A stretch of 64,000 nucleotides of DNA from Dechloromonas sp. A34 (GCF_026261605.1 NZ_CP102486.1:744001-808000); one strand, 5' to 3'; shown: positions 9,457 through 19,892, counted from the first letter of the stretch. Notes: generated from the letters alone by a model not told the origin. Made by a program: numbers and translations.

Positions 9457-11434
9457 GGTTGGGCAGGTTCTATGGTCAGTTGGAGTTGCAGCGTGCTGCG
9501 GTCGGCGGGAATGATCCAGGCGAAGCGGATTTCGACCGCCTGCATGATTTTCTCAAAGCCGGCTTCGGATTGGGAGACTGTCTGCAGGGCTTGGGCAACT
9601 ATTTCCGCCGGCATCGAGGTTTGCAGTTCGATCCGGCCGCCCAGTACGCCATCTTCGAGCACCAGCCAAGTGGCGGCGGGCAGTGCCAGCGGCTGGCCGA
9701 AGCCGCCGGCAATGCTGCCGTCGGCCAGCACGTAGCGGCCGAGAAAACCATCGCAACTGGGCATCGCCAGATTGAGGCTGGTCGTGAAGCGCTGCCCGGC
9801 CAGCCCGTCGAATTGCCAGGAAACGACGACCCCCGAGCCGTTAACGGCCAGGGTCTTGTGCACCCCGGGGCGGTCGAAACACAGTTCGGGAGAGGGGGCA
9901 GCGCGGCTGTAGTCGGCGAGGCCGACGCCGTCGAGCTGGTCGAGCCACAGGGCGCGTGGCAGGAGGTCGGGAACGATGTCCTCGGCGGCGATCGGCTGCT
10001 TGCAGCGGACGATGTCGTGGGCCGAGGCGATGCCGTCACCGGCATGCGGGCTCGGGCCGTCGCCGATCCTGTCGTGATAGTGCTCGTGGTTGCGGCGCAG
10101 GGTGTCGCCGAAATTGTGGCCGAGCCGGTAGCTGACCAGTTCATGGGGGCGGCCAGGCCGTCGGCGCGGACGACCAGTTGCAGTTCGCGGCTCAGGGCGA
10201 AGATCTCGTCATGGCCATCCAGGTCGAGGTCGCGGACCTCGATCGGCGGCCGCGGCGCCAGAGCGTCGAGTCCGGCTTCCAGGGCGACGATGTTTTGCCA
10301 CACGGCGCGCCGCAGATGGGGCAGGTAGAGGCCGCCAAACAGGCCGTGCCAGTAGGCGTCGTTGGCTTGGGCGCGGTAGAGGTCGGCGGTCAGGGCGGGC
10401 GGTGGCGGTGCCAGTTCGTGGAGGCGTGCCGACAGCGCCTGCATCCGCTTGTGCATCCAGTTGGCTTCCGGATAGCGGGTCAGGAAATTGCGCCAGATAC
10501 CGCCGCGCAGGAAAGGGCGGTGCTGCTCGGCGCGCCCGGCCGCTTTTTCGCTGGCGAGCAGGTTCGAATAGATGCCGGCCGCCGGCATCGGCAGCGTCCA
10601 TTCGTTCATTTCGCTGTACGAGGTGGTGGGCAGATAGACGATGCCGCGCGTCGCCGCCCGGGCATGAAAGTCGGCATAGGTGGCGGTGCGGATCAGCGGA
10701 CTGGCCAGCACGCCTTCGATCAGCGCCTTGAGCCAGCCGCGGTTATAGACCCAGTCATAGGTCTCGGGCCAGATGCCGAATTTTTCGATGTCGTCGAAAT
10801 AGATGGCGGCCGCCTGGCCCTGTTCTGCGAGGTTTTCAAGATAGCCGATGACATCGGGGGCCGGCGAGAAGGGCAGGCGGTAGCGCAAGGCTTCGGAGAT
10901 CGGGAAAAGGTCGAGCCGGGTGCCGCTTTCCTCGGTGCTGAAGAAGCCGTCGAGTTCGGCTGCCGCCTTGCCGGTGCAGAAGAAATGGTAGTCGTCGACG
11001 GTGACGTAGCGGATGCCGGTTTCGGCCAGTGCCGGGACGACGGCCGATTCCCAGACGCGCTCGGTCAGCCAGGCGCCGCTCGGCCGGACGCCGGTCCACG
11101 CGGCCAGCTTGTCGTTCAGGGTGCGCAGCTGGCCGACCCGGTCGCGGTGCGGAATGGCGGCGAGCACCGGTTCGGTGTCGCCCGAGCTGAACAGTTCGAC
11201 CTGGCCGCGTTTGACCATGGTGGCGAGCAGTTCCATGTCGGCCGGGTGACGTTCGCGCAGCCAGTCGAGCAGCCAGCCGGAAAAGTGCGCCGCGAAGCGG
11301 AAGTCCGGGTAGGCGTGCAAGGTTTCCAGGAAGGGCTTGTAGCAGCGCTGGTGGGCGTCCTCGATGACTTCGGGGAAGTTACCGACGGGCTGGTGGGCAT
11401 GGACGCCAAGCAGCAGGGTGATGGGGTGCGTCAT
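9453..11434 (-). CDS. GH57 4-alpha-glucanotransferase/alpha-amylase, one frameshift
   Basis: About 660 residues in two frames. The N-terminal part (11434 down to about 10150) begins MTHPITLLLGVHAHQPVGNF and carries the GH57 catalytic pair: E125 in AWLTERVW and D214 in YFDDIEKFG, the same spacing as archaeal 4-alpha-glucanotransferases. The rest, starting HELVSYRLGHNFGDTLRR, is the family's C-terminal beta-sandwich and continues in the next frame to 9453. One extra base in the five-G run at 10145-10149 (C-run on the coding strand) joins the halves perfectly. The enzyme likely moves or trims malto-oligosaccharides released by GlgP, taking the place of MalQ/GlgX, which are absent here. Seven nt separate it from the second GH57 gene. 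Exact specificity is unknown. Confidence 0.85.
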
Positions 11435-11441
11435 GATTGGC

Positions 11442-13097
11442 CTAGTTGGCGCGGCGCATGGTGCCGCCGCTTTCAGGTTCGCCGCCGCCTTTGCTGATCG
11501 GGTGGTCGAGGCTGGCCGAGTGGGGCAGATGGAGCAGGCGGTAGAGGGCCTTGAGGTTTTCGCGGAACAGGCTGTCAAAACTGGCGACCGACTGCGGCGA
11601 GTTGTAGTCGCCAAGCCACCAGAACCAGTCGGAGCTTTCGCAATTGGCAAGGCGGCGCCGGACTTCGGCAGACTCGGCCGGGCTCAGCCGGCCGCTGTCG
11701 AGGGCGCGGTCAGCGCACTGTTTCAGCTCGCAGAGCATTTCCCAGGCGCGGTTTTTGTCCGGGTGGCCGATCCAGGTTGAGAGCGTGCCGTACACCCAGC
11801 TGCCGGCGATCAGCTTGGGTAGGCGCGGGCTGCGCCCGTGGTGGGCAACGGCGGCTTCGGAGAGGGTGACGGTGCGGATGGCCTGGTTTTTCTCCAGCGC
11901 GCCATAGAGGTCGGTGAAGAAATACCAGCCGTTGTAGGGGTAGTACTCCCAGGCGTTTTCGCCGTCGAGAAAGACCGGGATCAGGTTGTCTGCATTCTGC
12001 AGGTGGATGGACTTGAGTTCGGTCATGAAGTGCTGGGCGGCATCGCGGCCGTGCCATTTGGCGTACTCGAAGCCGATCAGGTCGGACAGCCGTTCGTTGC
12101 GGAAGAACAGCGTCAGATTGCCTGGAGTGTCTTCAGGGACCAGCCACGGCGTCGTGGTCCGCGCCTCGTTGCCGGCCGAGTGCTTGAGAACGCCATGGCT
12201 GCTCGCCGTCCAGGCGAAGCCGGCTTCGGCGATCTGCTTCAGGACGGCGGTCGACAGGGCGCCTTCGGCCGGCCACAGGCCGCTGGCTGGCCGGCCGAAG
12301 CGGCGGCTATGACTGGCCTGGGCGGCCGCAATGTGCTCGGCCAGCCGCGAGCGGCCACCGGGATATTCGGGGGCGGCGGGGAGCGGACAGTCGGGCAGGG
12401 CTTCGCGGGCGGAGTGGAAGTCGAGCAGCAGGGGGGCGAGCGGATGGCTGGCCGGCGTGCAGCTCAGTTCGATCTGGCCGCTGTCGGCCAGGGCGCGGTA
12501 ACGCGGAATCAGGCCGCTGAGCGCGGCGCCCAGTTCGTCGAGCAGGGCCTGGCGCTCGGCCGCCGAGAAATTGTCGCCCTTGGCCATCAGGTCGGGGATT
12601 ACCTGGCCGCCGCGGCGCAGGCTTTCGCCGCTCCAGGCCAGCAGGTACCAGGTCGCGAGGTCGCCATAAAAGGTGCCGGACAGGTAGCTCAGGCCGTGCC
12701 CGTCATGGTTGCGCAGGTGGCTTGCCAGGTCGCGCAGGCGGCGGTAGGGGGCGAAAGGTTCGAGCATGGTCGGCTCGTGGCAGCGAAAACCCATGTCGAG
12801 CAGCCAGCCGCGGTCGTCGGCGGTAAGCTGGTCAGGGTCCGCCTGGCTGGCGATGCGCAGCAGTGGGTCACGCCATTTTCTGCTGGTGAACTGTTCGGTG
12901 TAATCCTCGATCTGGTCGAGCAGTACCGGCACGAAATTGACCGTGCAGCGGATGCTCGGATGGCGCTCGAGATGCGCCGCCATGTCGGTGTAGTCCTTGA
13001 TGGCATGCAGGAAGACCCAGGGCAGCAGGAACTCACCGCTGTCCGGGTGGCGGTAGTCCGGCTGGTGCATGTGCCAGAGGAAGGCGAGGTCAGCCAT
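11442..13097 (-). CDS. GH57 family glycoside hydrolase
   Basis: 551 residues. A second, unrelated-looking GH57 protein: the N-terminus reads [13 protein letters not shown], the first GH57 conserved region, followed by [26 protein letters not shown] segment carries the likely nucleophile glutamate and [17 protein letters not shown] the likely acid/base aspartate. The ATG overlaps the last 8 nt of glgC. Members of this subgroup recur in glycogen clusters and are called alpha-amylase or branching-type enzymes, but I cannot assign the linkage cut or made. Since a classical GH13 glgB is present too, a debranching or amylolytic role fits better than branching. The frame is intact. Confidence 0.85.
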   Translation of the reverse strand: MADLAFLWHMHQPDYRHPDSGEFLLPWVFLHAIKDYTDMAAHLERHPSIRCTVNFVPVLLDQIEDYTEQFTSRKWRDPLLRIASQADPDQLTADDRGWLLDMGFRCHEPTMLEPFAPYRRLRDLASHLRNHDGHGLSYLSGTFYGDLATWYLLAWSGESLRRGGQVIPDLMAKGDNFSAAERQALLDELGAALSGLIPRYRALADSGQIELSCTPASHPLAPLLLDFHSAREALPDCPLPAAPEYPGGRSRLAEHIAAAQASHSRRFGRPASGLWPAEGALSTAVLKQIAEAGFAWTASSHGVLKHSAGNEARTTTPWLVPEDTPGNLTLFFRNERLSDLIGFEYAKWHGRDAAQHFMTELKSIHLQNADNLIPVFLDGENAWEYYPYNGWYFFTDLYGALEKNQAIRTVTLSEAAVAHHGRSPRLPKLIAGSWVYGTLSTWIGHPDKNRAWEMLCELKQCADRALDSGRLSPAESAEVRRRLANCESSDWFWWLGDYNSPQSVASFDSLFRENLKALYRLLHLPHSASLDHPISKGGGEPESGGTMRRAN

Positions 13098-14418
13098 GGC
13101 CGGTCGCTGCCGCACCCTGACCGAGCATTTCGGCGGTGACCAGGGTGATGCCCTTGGGGCTGACGTGGAAGCGTTTGCGGTCTTCGTCCGGATCGACGCC
13201 GATCACCATGCCCGGTGGAATCCGGCACTGCTTGTCGACGACACAGCGCCTGAGCACGGCGTGGCGGCCGATATCGACCCCGGGCAGGATTACCGAGTCC
13301 TCGACCCGTGCCCAGCTATGGACATTGACGCTGGTAAAGAGCAACGAGCGTTTGACGCTGGCACCGGAGATGATGCAGCCGCCAGCGATCAGCGAATCGA
13401 TGGCGGTGCCGCGGCGGTCCTCGTCGTCGAAGACGAACTTGGCCGGCGGCATCTGCTCCTGATAGGTCCAGATCGGCCAGTCACGGTCGTAGAGGTTGAG
13501 CTCGGGCGTAACCTTGGTCATTTCCATGTTCGCCTCCCAATAAGCGTCGATGGTGCCGACGTCACGCCAGTAGGGCTTGTGATTCTCGCTGCCGACGCAG
13601 GAGTCGGCGAAACGGTGGGCGAAGACACGGTGGCGGGAGACGATGTGGGGAATGATGTCCTTGCCGAAATCGCGGCTCGAACCCGGGGTCAGGGCGTCGC
13701 GCTGCAACTGCTCGAAGAGGAATTCGGCGTTGAAGATGTAGATGCCCATCGAGGCCAGGGCGCGCTCCGGCTGGCCGGGGATGGCTGGCGGCTGCTGCGG
13801 CTTCTCGACGAAATCAACGACCCGGTCATGTTCGTCCACACCCATCACGCCGAATTCGCGGGCGTCGGCCAGTGGTACGTCGATGCAGGCGACGCTCATG
13901 TCGGCCTGCTGTTTGACGTGGAAGGCCAGCATGCGGCCATAGTCCATCTTGTAAATGTGGTCGCCGGCGACGACCAGCACGTGTTCCGGATGGTAGCGGC
14001 GGAGGAAGTGCAGGTTCTGGAAGACGGCATCGGCGGTGCCCTGGTACCACTGGTTTTCGTCGATCTGCTGCTGGGCCGGCAGGAGCTGGATGAATTCGTC
14101 GAAACGGCCGTCGAGAAAGCTCCAGCCGCGCTGGACGTGGCGGATCAGGCTGTGCGCCTTGTACTGCGTGGCGACGCCGATCTTGCGGATGCCGGAATTG
14201 ACGCAGTTCGAGAGTGCAAAATCGAGAATCCGGAACTTGCCGGCGAAGGGCACGGCGGGCTTCGAACGGAAGTCGGTCAGCTGCATCAGGCGGGTGCCGC
14301 GGCCACCGGCCAGGATGATGGCGAAGGTATTGCGGGTCAGCTGGCTGATGAAACGCATGTCGGTCTGCTCACGTAACTCGCAGTAGGGCTGATGGGGACA
14401 GCTCGGGGTAAGGGGCAT
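13090..14418 (-). CDS. glgC: Glucose-1-phosphate adenylyltransferase
   Basis: 442 residues. Makes ADP-glucose from glucose 1-phosphate and ATP, the regulated first step of glycogen synthesis. Seen: [14 protein letters not shown] nucleotide-binding loop, [16 protein letters not shown], the [11 protein letters not shown] and [12 protein letters not shown] blocks, VEKPQQPP, and a C-terminal left-handed beta-helix ([13 protein letters not shown] and similar hexapeptide-like strands). A GGGAGGT ribosome site 6 nt before ATG 14418 supports this start rather than the internal [13 protein letters not shown] 60 nt later. It heads the minus-strand glycogen operon and faces glgB across 54 nt. Confidence 0.95.
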   Translation of the reverse strand: MPLTPSCPHQPYCELREQTDMRFISQLTRNTFAIILAGGRGTRLMQLTDFRSKPAVPFAGKFRILDFALSNCVNSGIRKIGVATQYKAHSLIRHVQRGWSFLDGRFDEFIQLLPAQQQIDENQWYQGTADAVFQNLHFLRRYHPEHVLVVAGDHIYKMDYGRMLAFHVKQQADMSVACIDVPLADAREFGVMGVDEHDRVVDFVEKPQQPPAIPGQPERALASMGIYIFNAEFLFEQLQRDALTPGSSRDFGKDIIPHIVSRHRVFAHRFADSCVGSENHKPYWRDVGTIDAYWEANMEMTKVTPELNLYDRDWPIWTYQEQMPPAKFVFDDEDRRGTAIDSLIAGGCIISGASVKRSLLFTSVNVHSWARVEDSVILPGVDIGRHAVLRRCVVDKQCRIPPGMVIGVDPDEDRKRFHVSPKGITLVTAEMLGQGAAATGHG

Positions 14419-14472
14419 AGCGGACCTCCCTGGTCACTGTTTTGACTTATGATACTGCGGTAGGGGGACCCG
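14419..14472. promoter_or_regulatory. Divergent promoter region between glgC and glgB
   Basis: These 54 nt must hold the transcription starts or leaders for both glgC (minus) and glgB (plus). I see the glgC Shine-Dalgarno (complement of ACCTCCC, 14424-14430), a GGGGA site for glgB, and an AT-rich TTTTGACTTATGAT core in between. No hexamer pair with good spacing is convincing on either strand. Confidence 0.4.
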
Positions 14473-16338
14473 ATGCAGCATTCCGAAGCGCTATACCTGT
14501 TCAACGAAGGCCGCAACGTTCAGGCTTACCGGCTGCTCGGGGCGCATCCGGACGCCGCTGGCACGGTGTTTCGCGTCTGGGCGCCCAATGCCTCGCAGGT
14601 TGCGGTGCTCGGCGACTTCAACGGCTGGCGGGGCGATGCCCACCGCATGTCTGCCCTGGGGGCCTCCGGCGTCTGGGAACTGCGGGTGCCGGAGGCAGCG
14701 CCGCACAGCCTGTATCGTTTCGCGATCACCAATCGCGCCAGCGGCGAGGTTCTGGTTAAGTCCGACCCCTACGCCCGCGGCTTCGAGTTGCGGCCGGGTT
14801 CCGCCGCCTATGTCGTGCCGCCGGCCGGCCATTCCTGGGGCGACGCCGCATGGCTGGAAAAGCGCGCCGCCTGGGACTGGCAGCATGCGCCGCTCAATAT
14901 CTATGAAGTTCATGCCGGATCCTGGATGCGCCATCTCGACGGCCGGCCCTACCTCTGGCGCGAACTGGCCGAACGCCTGATTCCCTACGCCGTCGACCAC
15001 GGCTACACGCATCTCGAACTGCTGCCGGTCACCGAGCACCCGCTCGACGAATCCTGGGGCTACCAGACCACGGGCTATTTCGCGCCGACCGCGCGCTACG
15101 GCTCGGCCGACGACCTGCGCTTCTTCATCGACGCCTGTCACCAGGCCGGCCTCGGCGTGCTGCTCGACTGGGTGCCCGGTCACTTCCCGCAGGATCAGTG
15201 GGCGCTCGCCCGCTACGACGGTACCGCCCTCTATGAGCATGAAGATCCGCGTCTCGGCTTGCATGCCGACTGGGGAACGCACATTTTCAATTACGGGCGG
15301 CACGAGGTCAGGAGCTTCCTGCTGTCCTCGGCCCACTGGTGGCTGGCCGAATTCCACTTCGACGGACTGCGCGTCGATGCCGTGGCTTCGATGCTCTACC
15401 TCGACTACTCACGCAAGGCCGGCGAGTGGCTGCCCAATCCCTACGGCGGGCGGGAGAACCTCGACGCCATCGAATTCCTGAAGGCGCTGAATGCCATGGT
15501 CCATGGCGAGTTTCCCGGTGCCCTGACGATCGCCGAGGAATCCACGGCCTGGCCGATGGTGTCGCGGCCGACCTATGTCGGCGGCCTTGGTTTCTCGATG
15601 AAATGGAACATGGGCTGGATGAACGACAGCCTGCGTTACTTCCACCGCGATCCGATCTACCGGCGCTGGCATCACGACGAACTGACCTTCGGCCAGATGT
15701 ACGCCTATAGCGAAAACTACGTGCTGCCTTTCTCGCATGACGAAGTCGTGCATGGCAAGGGCTCGCTGCTCGGCAAGATGCCGGGCGATACCTGGCAACG
15801 CCACGCCAACCTGCGCCTGCTGCTGGCCTGGCAGGCGCTGATGCCGGGCAAGAAGCTGTGTTTCATGGGCGATGAATTCGGCCAGGCGGGCGAATGGTCG
15901 GAAGCCCGCGAGCTCGACTGGGGCCTGCTCAACGCTCCGGCCCATGGTGGCGTGCACCGCCTGTCCGGCGATCTGAATCGCCTCTATCGCGACCATCCGG
16001 CGCTGCACAGCCAGGATTTCGAGAGTTGCGGCTTCGAGTGGATCGATTGCCACGACAGTGAGCATTCGGTGCTCTGCTGGCTGCGCTGGGGGCGCGACGG
16101 CAGCTTCGTTGTCGTCGCCCTCAACTTCACCCCGACGCCGCAGACCGCCTACCGGATCGGCGTGCCGCAGGCTGGCCGCTATAGCGAAATCCTCAATACC
16201 GACTCGGCCTATTACGGCGGCAGCAACCTCGGCAATGGCGGGGCGATCGAGGCCAGCGCCGGCGAATGGATGCGCCGCCCGGCCAATCTGGCGATTACCC
16301 TGCCGCCGTTGGCCGCCGTGGTCTTGGGAAAAGCCTGA
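14473..16338 (+). CDS. glgB: 1,4-alpha-glucan branching enzyme (GH13)
   Basis: 621 residues. Introduces alpha-1,6 branches into glycogen. An N-terminal CBM48 domain ([20 protein letters not shown], residues about 30-120) precedes the GH13 barrel. Catalytic residues read directly are D302 ([10 protein letters not shown]), E355 (TIAEES) and D423 ([10 protein letters not shown]). It is about 100 residues shorter than E. coli GlgB because the extra N1 domain is missing, a common short form. Divergent from glgC, so branching and ADP-glucose synthesis can be switched together. The GGGGA ribosome site is 5-6 nt upstream of the ATG. Confidence 0.95.
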   Translation: MQHSEALYLFNEGRNVQAYRLLGAHPDAAGTVFRVWAPNASQVAVLGDFNGWRGDAHRMSALGASGVWELRVPEAAPHSLYRFAITNRASGEVLVKSDPYARGFELRPGSAAYVVPPAGHSWGDAAWLEKRAAWDWQHAPLNIYEVHAGSWMRHLDGRPYLWRELAERLIPYAVDHGYTHLELLPVTEHPLDESWGYQTTGYFAPTARYGSADDLRFFIDACHQAGLGVLLDWVPGHFPQDQWALARYDGTALYEHEDPRLGLHADWGTHIFNYGRHEVRSFLLSSAHWWLAEFHFDGLRVDAVASMLYLDYSRKAGEWLPNPYGGRENLDAIEFLKALNAMVHGEFPGALTIAEESTAWPMVSRPTYVGGLGFSMKWNMGWMNDSLRYFHRDPIYRRWHHDELTFGQMYAYSENYVLPFSHDEVVHGKGSLLGKMPGDTWQRHANLRLLLAWQALMPGKKLCFMGDEFGQAGEWSEARELDWGLLNAPAHGGVHRLSGDLNRLYRDHPALHSQDFESCGFEWIDCHDSEHSVLCWLRWGRDGSFVVVALNFTPTPQTAYRIGVPQAGRYSEILNTDSAYYGGSNLGNGGAIEASAGEWMRRPANLAITLPPLAAVVLGKA

Positions 16339-16412
16339 TCCTGGCCGACAATGGCGGGCTCAGCCCACGCCGCGCTCCCGATTAACCGCAAACCTTTCGC
16401 CGCACCTTGCCC

Positions 16413-16877
16413 ATGTTCGCCGTCGTCCTCTATCAGCCCGAAATTCCGCCCAATACCGGCAATATCATCCGTCTGTGCGCCAACACCGGCGCCGAACTGC
16501 ACCTCGTCGAGCCGCTCGGTTTCGATCTCAACGACAAGGCGCTGCGCCGCGCCGGGCTGGATTATCACGAGTATGCGCGGCTCCATCGCCATGTCGACTG
16601 GGCCGCCTGCCGGGCCGCGCTGGCCGGGCGACGTCTGTTCGCGATGACCACCAAGGGGCAGAGTAGCCCGTACACGACGGCATTTCAGGATAACGACGGG
16701 TTCGTCTTCGGCTGCGAAACCCGCGGCCTGCCGCCGGAGATGCTCGGCGAGTTCCCGGCAGAATGCCGCCTGCGCCTGCCGATGCGCGAAGGGCAGCGCA
16801 GCCTGAACCTGTCCAATGCGGCAGCGGTGACGGTATTCGAAGCCTGGCGGCAAATCGGCTTCGCTGGGGCGCTTTAG
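16413..16877 (+). CDS. trmL: tRNA (cytidine/uridine-2'-O-)-methyltransferase TrmL
   Basis: 154 residues. A SPOUT-class enzyme that 2'-O-methylates the wobble nucleotide (position 34) of tRNA-Leu isoacceptors with SAM. Seen: the [32 protein letters not shown]-terminal region (only partly quoted motifs: PPNTGN, LVEPLGF), [12 protein letters not shown], and the knot end [19 protein letters not shown] lies two codons upstream, but the ATG start gives the standard [10 protein letters not shown] beginning. The gene converges on gpsA and the two stop codons overlap by 4 nt (TTAG). Confidence 0.93.
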   Translation: MFAVVLYQPEIPPNTGNIIRLCANTGAELHLVEPLGFDLNDKALRRAGLDYHEYARLHRHVDWAACRAALAGRRLFAMTTKGQSSPYTTAFQDNDGFVFGCETRGLPPEMLGEFPAECRLRLPMREGQRSLNLSNAAAVTVFEAWRQIGFAGAL

Positions 16878-17863
16878 GCGACTTCTTCCTTCGGGTCGCG
16901 CGCCATCAATTGCTCGACCGCCTCCGCCGCATTCAGGCGGCCGTCGAGGACCGCCGCCACGGCTGCACTGATCGGCATGTCGACGCCCAGTTGGCGGGCC
17001 AGGCGATCGACTTCGCGCGCCGTGTAGACCCCTTCGGCAACGTGGCCGAGCTCTTCCAGAATCTGCGGCAGCAACTTGTTTTCGGCCAAGGCCAGGCCGA
17101 CCCGGCGGTTGCGCGAAAGGTCGCCGGTACAGGTCAGGATCAGGTCGCCCATGCCGGCCAGACCCATGAAGGTCTCGCGCTGGGCGCCGAGCGCCAGGCC
17201 GAGGCGGGCGATTTCGGCGAGGCCGCGCGTCATCAGCGCGGCCCGCGAATTGAGGCCGAGGCCCAGGCCGTCGCAGGTGCCGGTGGCGATGGCCAGAACG
17301 TTCTTGACCGCGCCGCCGACTTCGACGCCGATCAGGTCGTCATTGGCGTAGATGCGCAGGCGGGTTGAATGCAGTTGCCGCGCTGTCTCTCGCCCGAAGG
17401 CCGGGTTGTTGGCGGCCAGCGCGATCGCCGTCGGCTTGCCAGCCGCGACCTCTTCAGCAAAGCTCGGTCCGGAGAGCGCGCCGCAGACGGCCTGCGGGCC
17501 GAGTACTTCGCTGACCACCTGATGCGGCAGCTTGCCGCTGCCGGCTTCGAAGCCCTTGCACACCCAGAGGATGGGCAGCGTCACGCCGAGGGCTTTGAGG
17601 TTTTCGACGGTCGGCCGCAGCCCGGCAATCGGGGTCGCGACGACGAGCAGTTCGGCCGTGCCGACCGCGGCCGCGAAGTCGGTGCTGATGGCGACCGATT
17701 CGGGTAGCTGGTAGCCAGGGAAAAAGCGATGGTTTTCCCGCGTCTGACGCAGATCGTCGGCGACGTCCGTTTCGCGCGACCACAGCGTGACCTGGTGCTT
17801 GCCGGCGAAGGCGATGGCCAGCGCGGTTCCCCAGGCGCCGGCCCCAAGCAGCGTGATGTTCAT
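16874..17863 (-). CDS. gpsA: Glycerol-3-phosphate dehydrogenase [NAD(P)+]
   Basis: 329 residues. Reduces dihydroxyacetone phosphate to sn-glycerol 3-phosphate for phospholipid synthesis. The N-terminal [10 protein letters not shown] (G7 to A16) is the NAD(P)-binding loop, GPSFAEEVA and [12 protein letters not shown] (catalytic lysine) are the other family blocks. The ATG overlaps the stop of the SH3 gene as ATGA. It is the last gene of the arsR-led operon and follows secB, a neighbourhood commonly kept in betaproteobacteria. Confidence 0.95.
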   Translation of the reverse strand: MNITLLGAGAWGTALAIAFAGKHQVTLWSRETDVADDLRQTRENHRFFPGYQLPESVAISTDFAAAVGTAELLVVATPIAGLRPTVENLKALGVTLPILWVCKGFEAGSGKLPHQVVSEVLGPQAVCGALSGPSFAEEVAAGKPTAIALAANNPAFGRETARQLHSTRLRIYANDDLIGVEVGGAVKNVLAIATGTCDGLGLGLNSRAALMTRGLAEIARLGLALGAQRETFMGLAGMGDLILTCTGDLSRNRRVGLALAENKLLPQILEELGHVAEGVYTAREVDRLARQLGVDMPISAAVAAVLDGRLNAAEAVEQLMARDPKEEVA

Positions 17864-18306
17864 AGGCCCCAGACCTGCGTCGAGCGTACGTAGCCGCTGG
17901 GCCCGTCGCGATGCTTTACCTTGGCCCAGCCCGGGGCGGCGGCTTCGACGAAGTCGACCGCCACCCACTTGTCGAGTTCGGCCAGCACAGGCGCTTCCGG
18001 CTTGTCCGACTGGCGCAGCTCGGCGCGCGCCGCGGTGACCACCAGGGTCCGCCGTTCGGCCAGGTGGCGCGCCTCGATCCAGGCCAGCGTGCCTTCGGCG
18101 TCGCGAACCTTGTACCAGCCCTCGAGGCGGACCACGACCTCGACTGGGGTCTGCGCCTTGATCAGGTAGAGCTTCTTGCCCTTCTGCGACGGGGCGTCAT
18201 AAAGAATGGCCGCCGGGGCATCGACCGAACGGTAGTCGATGGCCAGCGCCGTACCGGTCGAGCCGACCAGCGACAGGGCGAGAAGCGTCCGGAGCCACAT
18301 GGTCAT
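17860..18306 (-). CDS. Exported protein with two bacterial SH3-like domains
   Basis: 148 residues. A signal peptide (hydrophobic stretch [18 protein letters not shown] after MTMW) is followed by two SH3-type repeats: one with [16 protein letters not shown]...[23 protein letters not shown] and one with [21 protein letters not shown]...[17 protein letters not shown] (ends quoted in pieces). Such domains bind peptidoglycan or proteins in the periplasm; no catalytic domain is present and the exact role is unknown. Two ATGs (18306 and 18300) are possible; neither has a strong ribosome site. It lies 4 nt after secB and overlaps gpsA, so it is an internal member of that operon. Confidence 0.75.
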   Translation of the reverse strand: MTMWLRTLLALSLVGSTGTALAIDYRSVDAPAAILYDAPSQKGKKLYLIKAQTPVEVVVRLEGWYKVRDAEGTLAWIEARHLAERRTLVVTAARAELRQSDKPEAPVLAELDKWVAVDFVEAAAPGWAKVKHRDGPSGYVRSTQVWGL

Positions 18307-18310
18307 ACCA

Positions 18311-18775
18311 TTACTGAATGGTCGCTTCGCTGGGGGCAGCGGTCGCTTCCTGTTCCTGCAGGCGCTGCATGTACATGGCCTCGAAATTGACCGGCTGCAG
18401 CACGATCGGCTGGAAGCCGGCACGGGTCACGGCGTCGGAGACGGTTTCGCGGGCATAGGGGAAGAGGATGTTCGGGCAGGCGACGGCGATCAGCGGCTCG
18501 ATCTGTTCCTGCGGCACATTGACGATACGGAAGATGCCGGCCTGACCGACCTCGACCAGGAACACGGTCTTGTCGGCCAGCTTGGCGGTCACGGTGACGG
18601 TGAGCACGACTTCGAAGACGCCTTCGCCAACGGTGCGGCCGCCGGAGTTGAGCTGGATCTCGACCTGCGGCGCTTCACGCTCGAGGAAGATTTCCGGGGC
18701 GTTCGGCACTTCGACCGAGAGATCCTTGACGTAGAGCTTTTCGATACCGAAGACGACTTGTTCGTTCTGTTCCAT
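18311..18775 (-). CDS. secB: Protein-export chaperone SecB
   Basis: 154 residues. Tetrameric cytoplasmic chaperone that keeps precursors unfolded and passes them to SecA. Family features: the FGIEKLYVKDLSVEVPNAP opening, the central acidic strand set, the CPNILFPYARETVSDAVTRAGFQPI block (pieces CPNILFPYARE and GGF-equivalent AGFQPI), and a flexible C-terminal tail. A GAAAGAAA ribosome site is placed about 5 nt before the ATG. It is downstream of grxC by 27 nt. Confidence 0.95.
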   Translation of the reverse strand: MEQNEQVVFGIEKLYVKDLSVEVPNAPEIFLEREAPQVEIQLNSGGRTVGEGVFEVVLTVTVTAKLADKTVFLVEVGQAGIFRIVNVPQEQIEPLIAVACPNILFPYARETVSDAVTRAGFQPIVLQPVNFEAMYMQRLQEQEATAAPSEATIQ

Positions 18776-18802
18776 GGTTTTCTTTCAGAGAGTTAAACGT
18801 TT

Positions 18803-19069
18803 TCAGGCCTGGCCATCGAGCAGCGACAGCAGTTGGCCGGCCGCATCGAGAGCATAGAGATCGTCGCAGCCGCCGACATGGGTGTCGCCGATATAGATTT
18901 GCGGTACGGTGCGGCGCTGGGTCTTCTGCATCATTTCGTCGCGCCGGTCGGGGTCGAGATCGATCCGGATTTCCTCGATGGTCTCGACGCCGCGCGCCTT
19001 CAGCAGTTGCTTGGCGCGAATGCAGAACGGGCAGACCGCCGTGGTGTACATCAGTACGCGGGCGCTCAT
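18803..19069 (-). CDS. grxC: Glutaredoxin 3
   Basis: 88 residues, standard length. A dithiol glutaredoxin reducing disulfides and glutathione mixed disulfides. Active-site C13-P-F-C16, the TVPQIYIGDTHVGGCDDL stretch with the conserved cis-proline and the GGCDDL glutathione-binding end. The ATG overlaps the rhodanese stop (ATGA), so the two are translationally coupled; with the rhodanese this gives a sulfur/thiol pair. A third cysteine sits in GGCDD, as in many Grx3 proteins. Confidence 0.93.
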   Translation of the reverse strand: MSARVLMYTTAVCPFCIRAKQLLKARGVETIEEIRIDLDPDRRDEMMQKTQRRTVPQIYIGDTHVGGCDDLYALDAAGQLLSLLDGQA

Positions 19070-19491
19070 TTCTTGCGCGTGCCCTTCTTGATCGGGTAGC
19101 CGGCGCCCACCCAGGCGTCGACGCCGCCGGCCAGGCTGTAAAGCTTGGTGAAGCCCTGCTTTTTCAGCTCGGCCGTGGCCTTGCCGGAGCGCATGCCGGA
19201 AGCGCAGCAGACGATGATCGGCTTGTCCTTGAACTTGTCCAGTTCGCCGACGCGCTCGGCCAGCTTGCTGGTCGGGATGTTCCTGGCTTCCGGCAGATGG
19301 CCGCCGGCAAACTCGTCTGCCTCACGGACATCGACGATGTGGGCATCTTCGCGATTGATCAGCAGCGTCGCCTCGACCGGGCTGACATTGTTGCCGGCCG
19401 GCCGCATGAACAGGGGCCAGAGCAGGCCAAGACCACTGGTCACGACAATCGAAATCAGCAGGATATTCTGGTTGATGAACTCCATCGGCAT
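19066..19491 (-). CDS. Membrane-anchored rhodanese-like sulfurtransferase
   Basis: 141 residues. One N-terminal transmembrane segment (INQNILLISIVVTSGLGLLWP) followed by a single rhodanese domain. The active loop reads C96-A-S-G-M-R101, preceded by another cysteine, C95. Rhodanese cysteines carry persulfide sulfur. The likely start is ATG 19491, which overlaps the arsR stop (TAATG); ATG 19485 two codons later is equally possible. Its partners are an ArsR regulator upstream and glutaredoxin 3 downstream, suggesting handling of persulfide or thiol sulfur at the membrane. The natural acceptor is unknown. Confidence 0.88.
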   Translation of the reverse strand: MPMEFINQNILLISIVVTSGLGLLWPLFMRPAGNNVSPVEATLLINREDAHIVDVREADEFAGGHLPEARNIPTSKLAERVGELDKFKDKPIIVCCASGMRSGKATAELKKQGFTKLYSLAGGVDAWVGAGYPIKKGTRKK

Positions 19492-19811
19492 TACTTTGAC
19501 CCTTCTCCACAAAAAACTTCGCGCATCATGCCGACGAGCTGCAGGGTGCGCTGGTCGCCCACCCGGTAAAAAACACGATTGGCATCCTTGCGGGTGAGCA
19601 GCACGCCTTTTTCGCGCAGGATGGCCAGATGTTGGGAAATGTTGCTCTGCGAGGTGCCGACCGCTTCGACGATATCCTGGACGCAGGCCTCCTGATCGCC
19701 GAGCACGCAGAGAATCTTGAGGCGCAGCGGATGGGCGATCGATTTGAGCGCCCGGGCCGCCAGCTCAATATGCTCCTGCTTTTCGATCAGACTGAAGGAT
19801 GGGGTTTCCAA
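19491..19811 (-). CDS. ArsR/SmtB family regulator, persulfide-sensor-like (SqrR/BigR type)
   Basis: 106 residues with a winged helix-turn-helix (SIAHPLRLKILCVL, then TSQSNISQHLAILREKGVL as recognition helix, DANRVFYRV as wing). The start is TTG 19811 with GAGG 8 nt upstream. Three cysteines: C35, C43, C101. C35 in LKILC and C101 in REVFC are 66 residues apart, the spacing I recall for the sulfide/persulfide-responsive repressors SqrR and BigR; the metal motif ELCVCDL of classical ArsR is absent. Being coupled to a rhodanese and grxC fits a persulfide-responsive repressor of its own operon. That function is inferred. Confidence 0.85.
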   Translation of the reverse strand: METPSFSLIEKQEHIELAARALKSIAHPLRLKILCVLGDQEACVQDIVEAVGTSQSNISQHLAILREKGVLLTRKDANRVFYRVGDQRTLQLVGMMREVFCGEGSK

Positions 19812-19840
19812 GTTAAAACCTCGTTATCGGTGAATGGATC

Positions 19841-19846
19841 ATTATA
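19841..19846 (-). promoter_or_regulatory. Candidate -10 element for the arsR operon
   Basis: A perfect TATAAT on the minus strand, about 30 nt upstream of the TTG start of arsR, giving a leader of about 20-25 nt. No consensus -35 is present at 16-18 nt spacing, so the assignment is tentative. The same 80-nt gap must also hold the envC promoter. Confidence 0.4.
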
Positions 19847-19892
19847 AAATAAGGCCTTGCGTTTCGCCGACCATAATCTATATCAATCCGTG

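Noticed and set aside
6910..9735. 941-residue open frame opposite glgP
   Set aside because: Antisense to a clearly coding gene with conserved motifs; composition is typical of shadow frames.
10145..10149. Programmed frameshifting in the GH57 gene
   Set aside because: No slippery heptamer with a downstream structure that stands out, and the same lesion occurs in four other genes.
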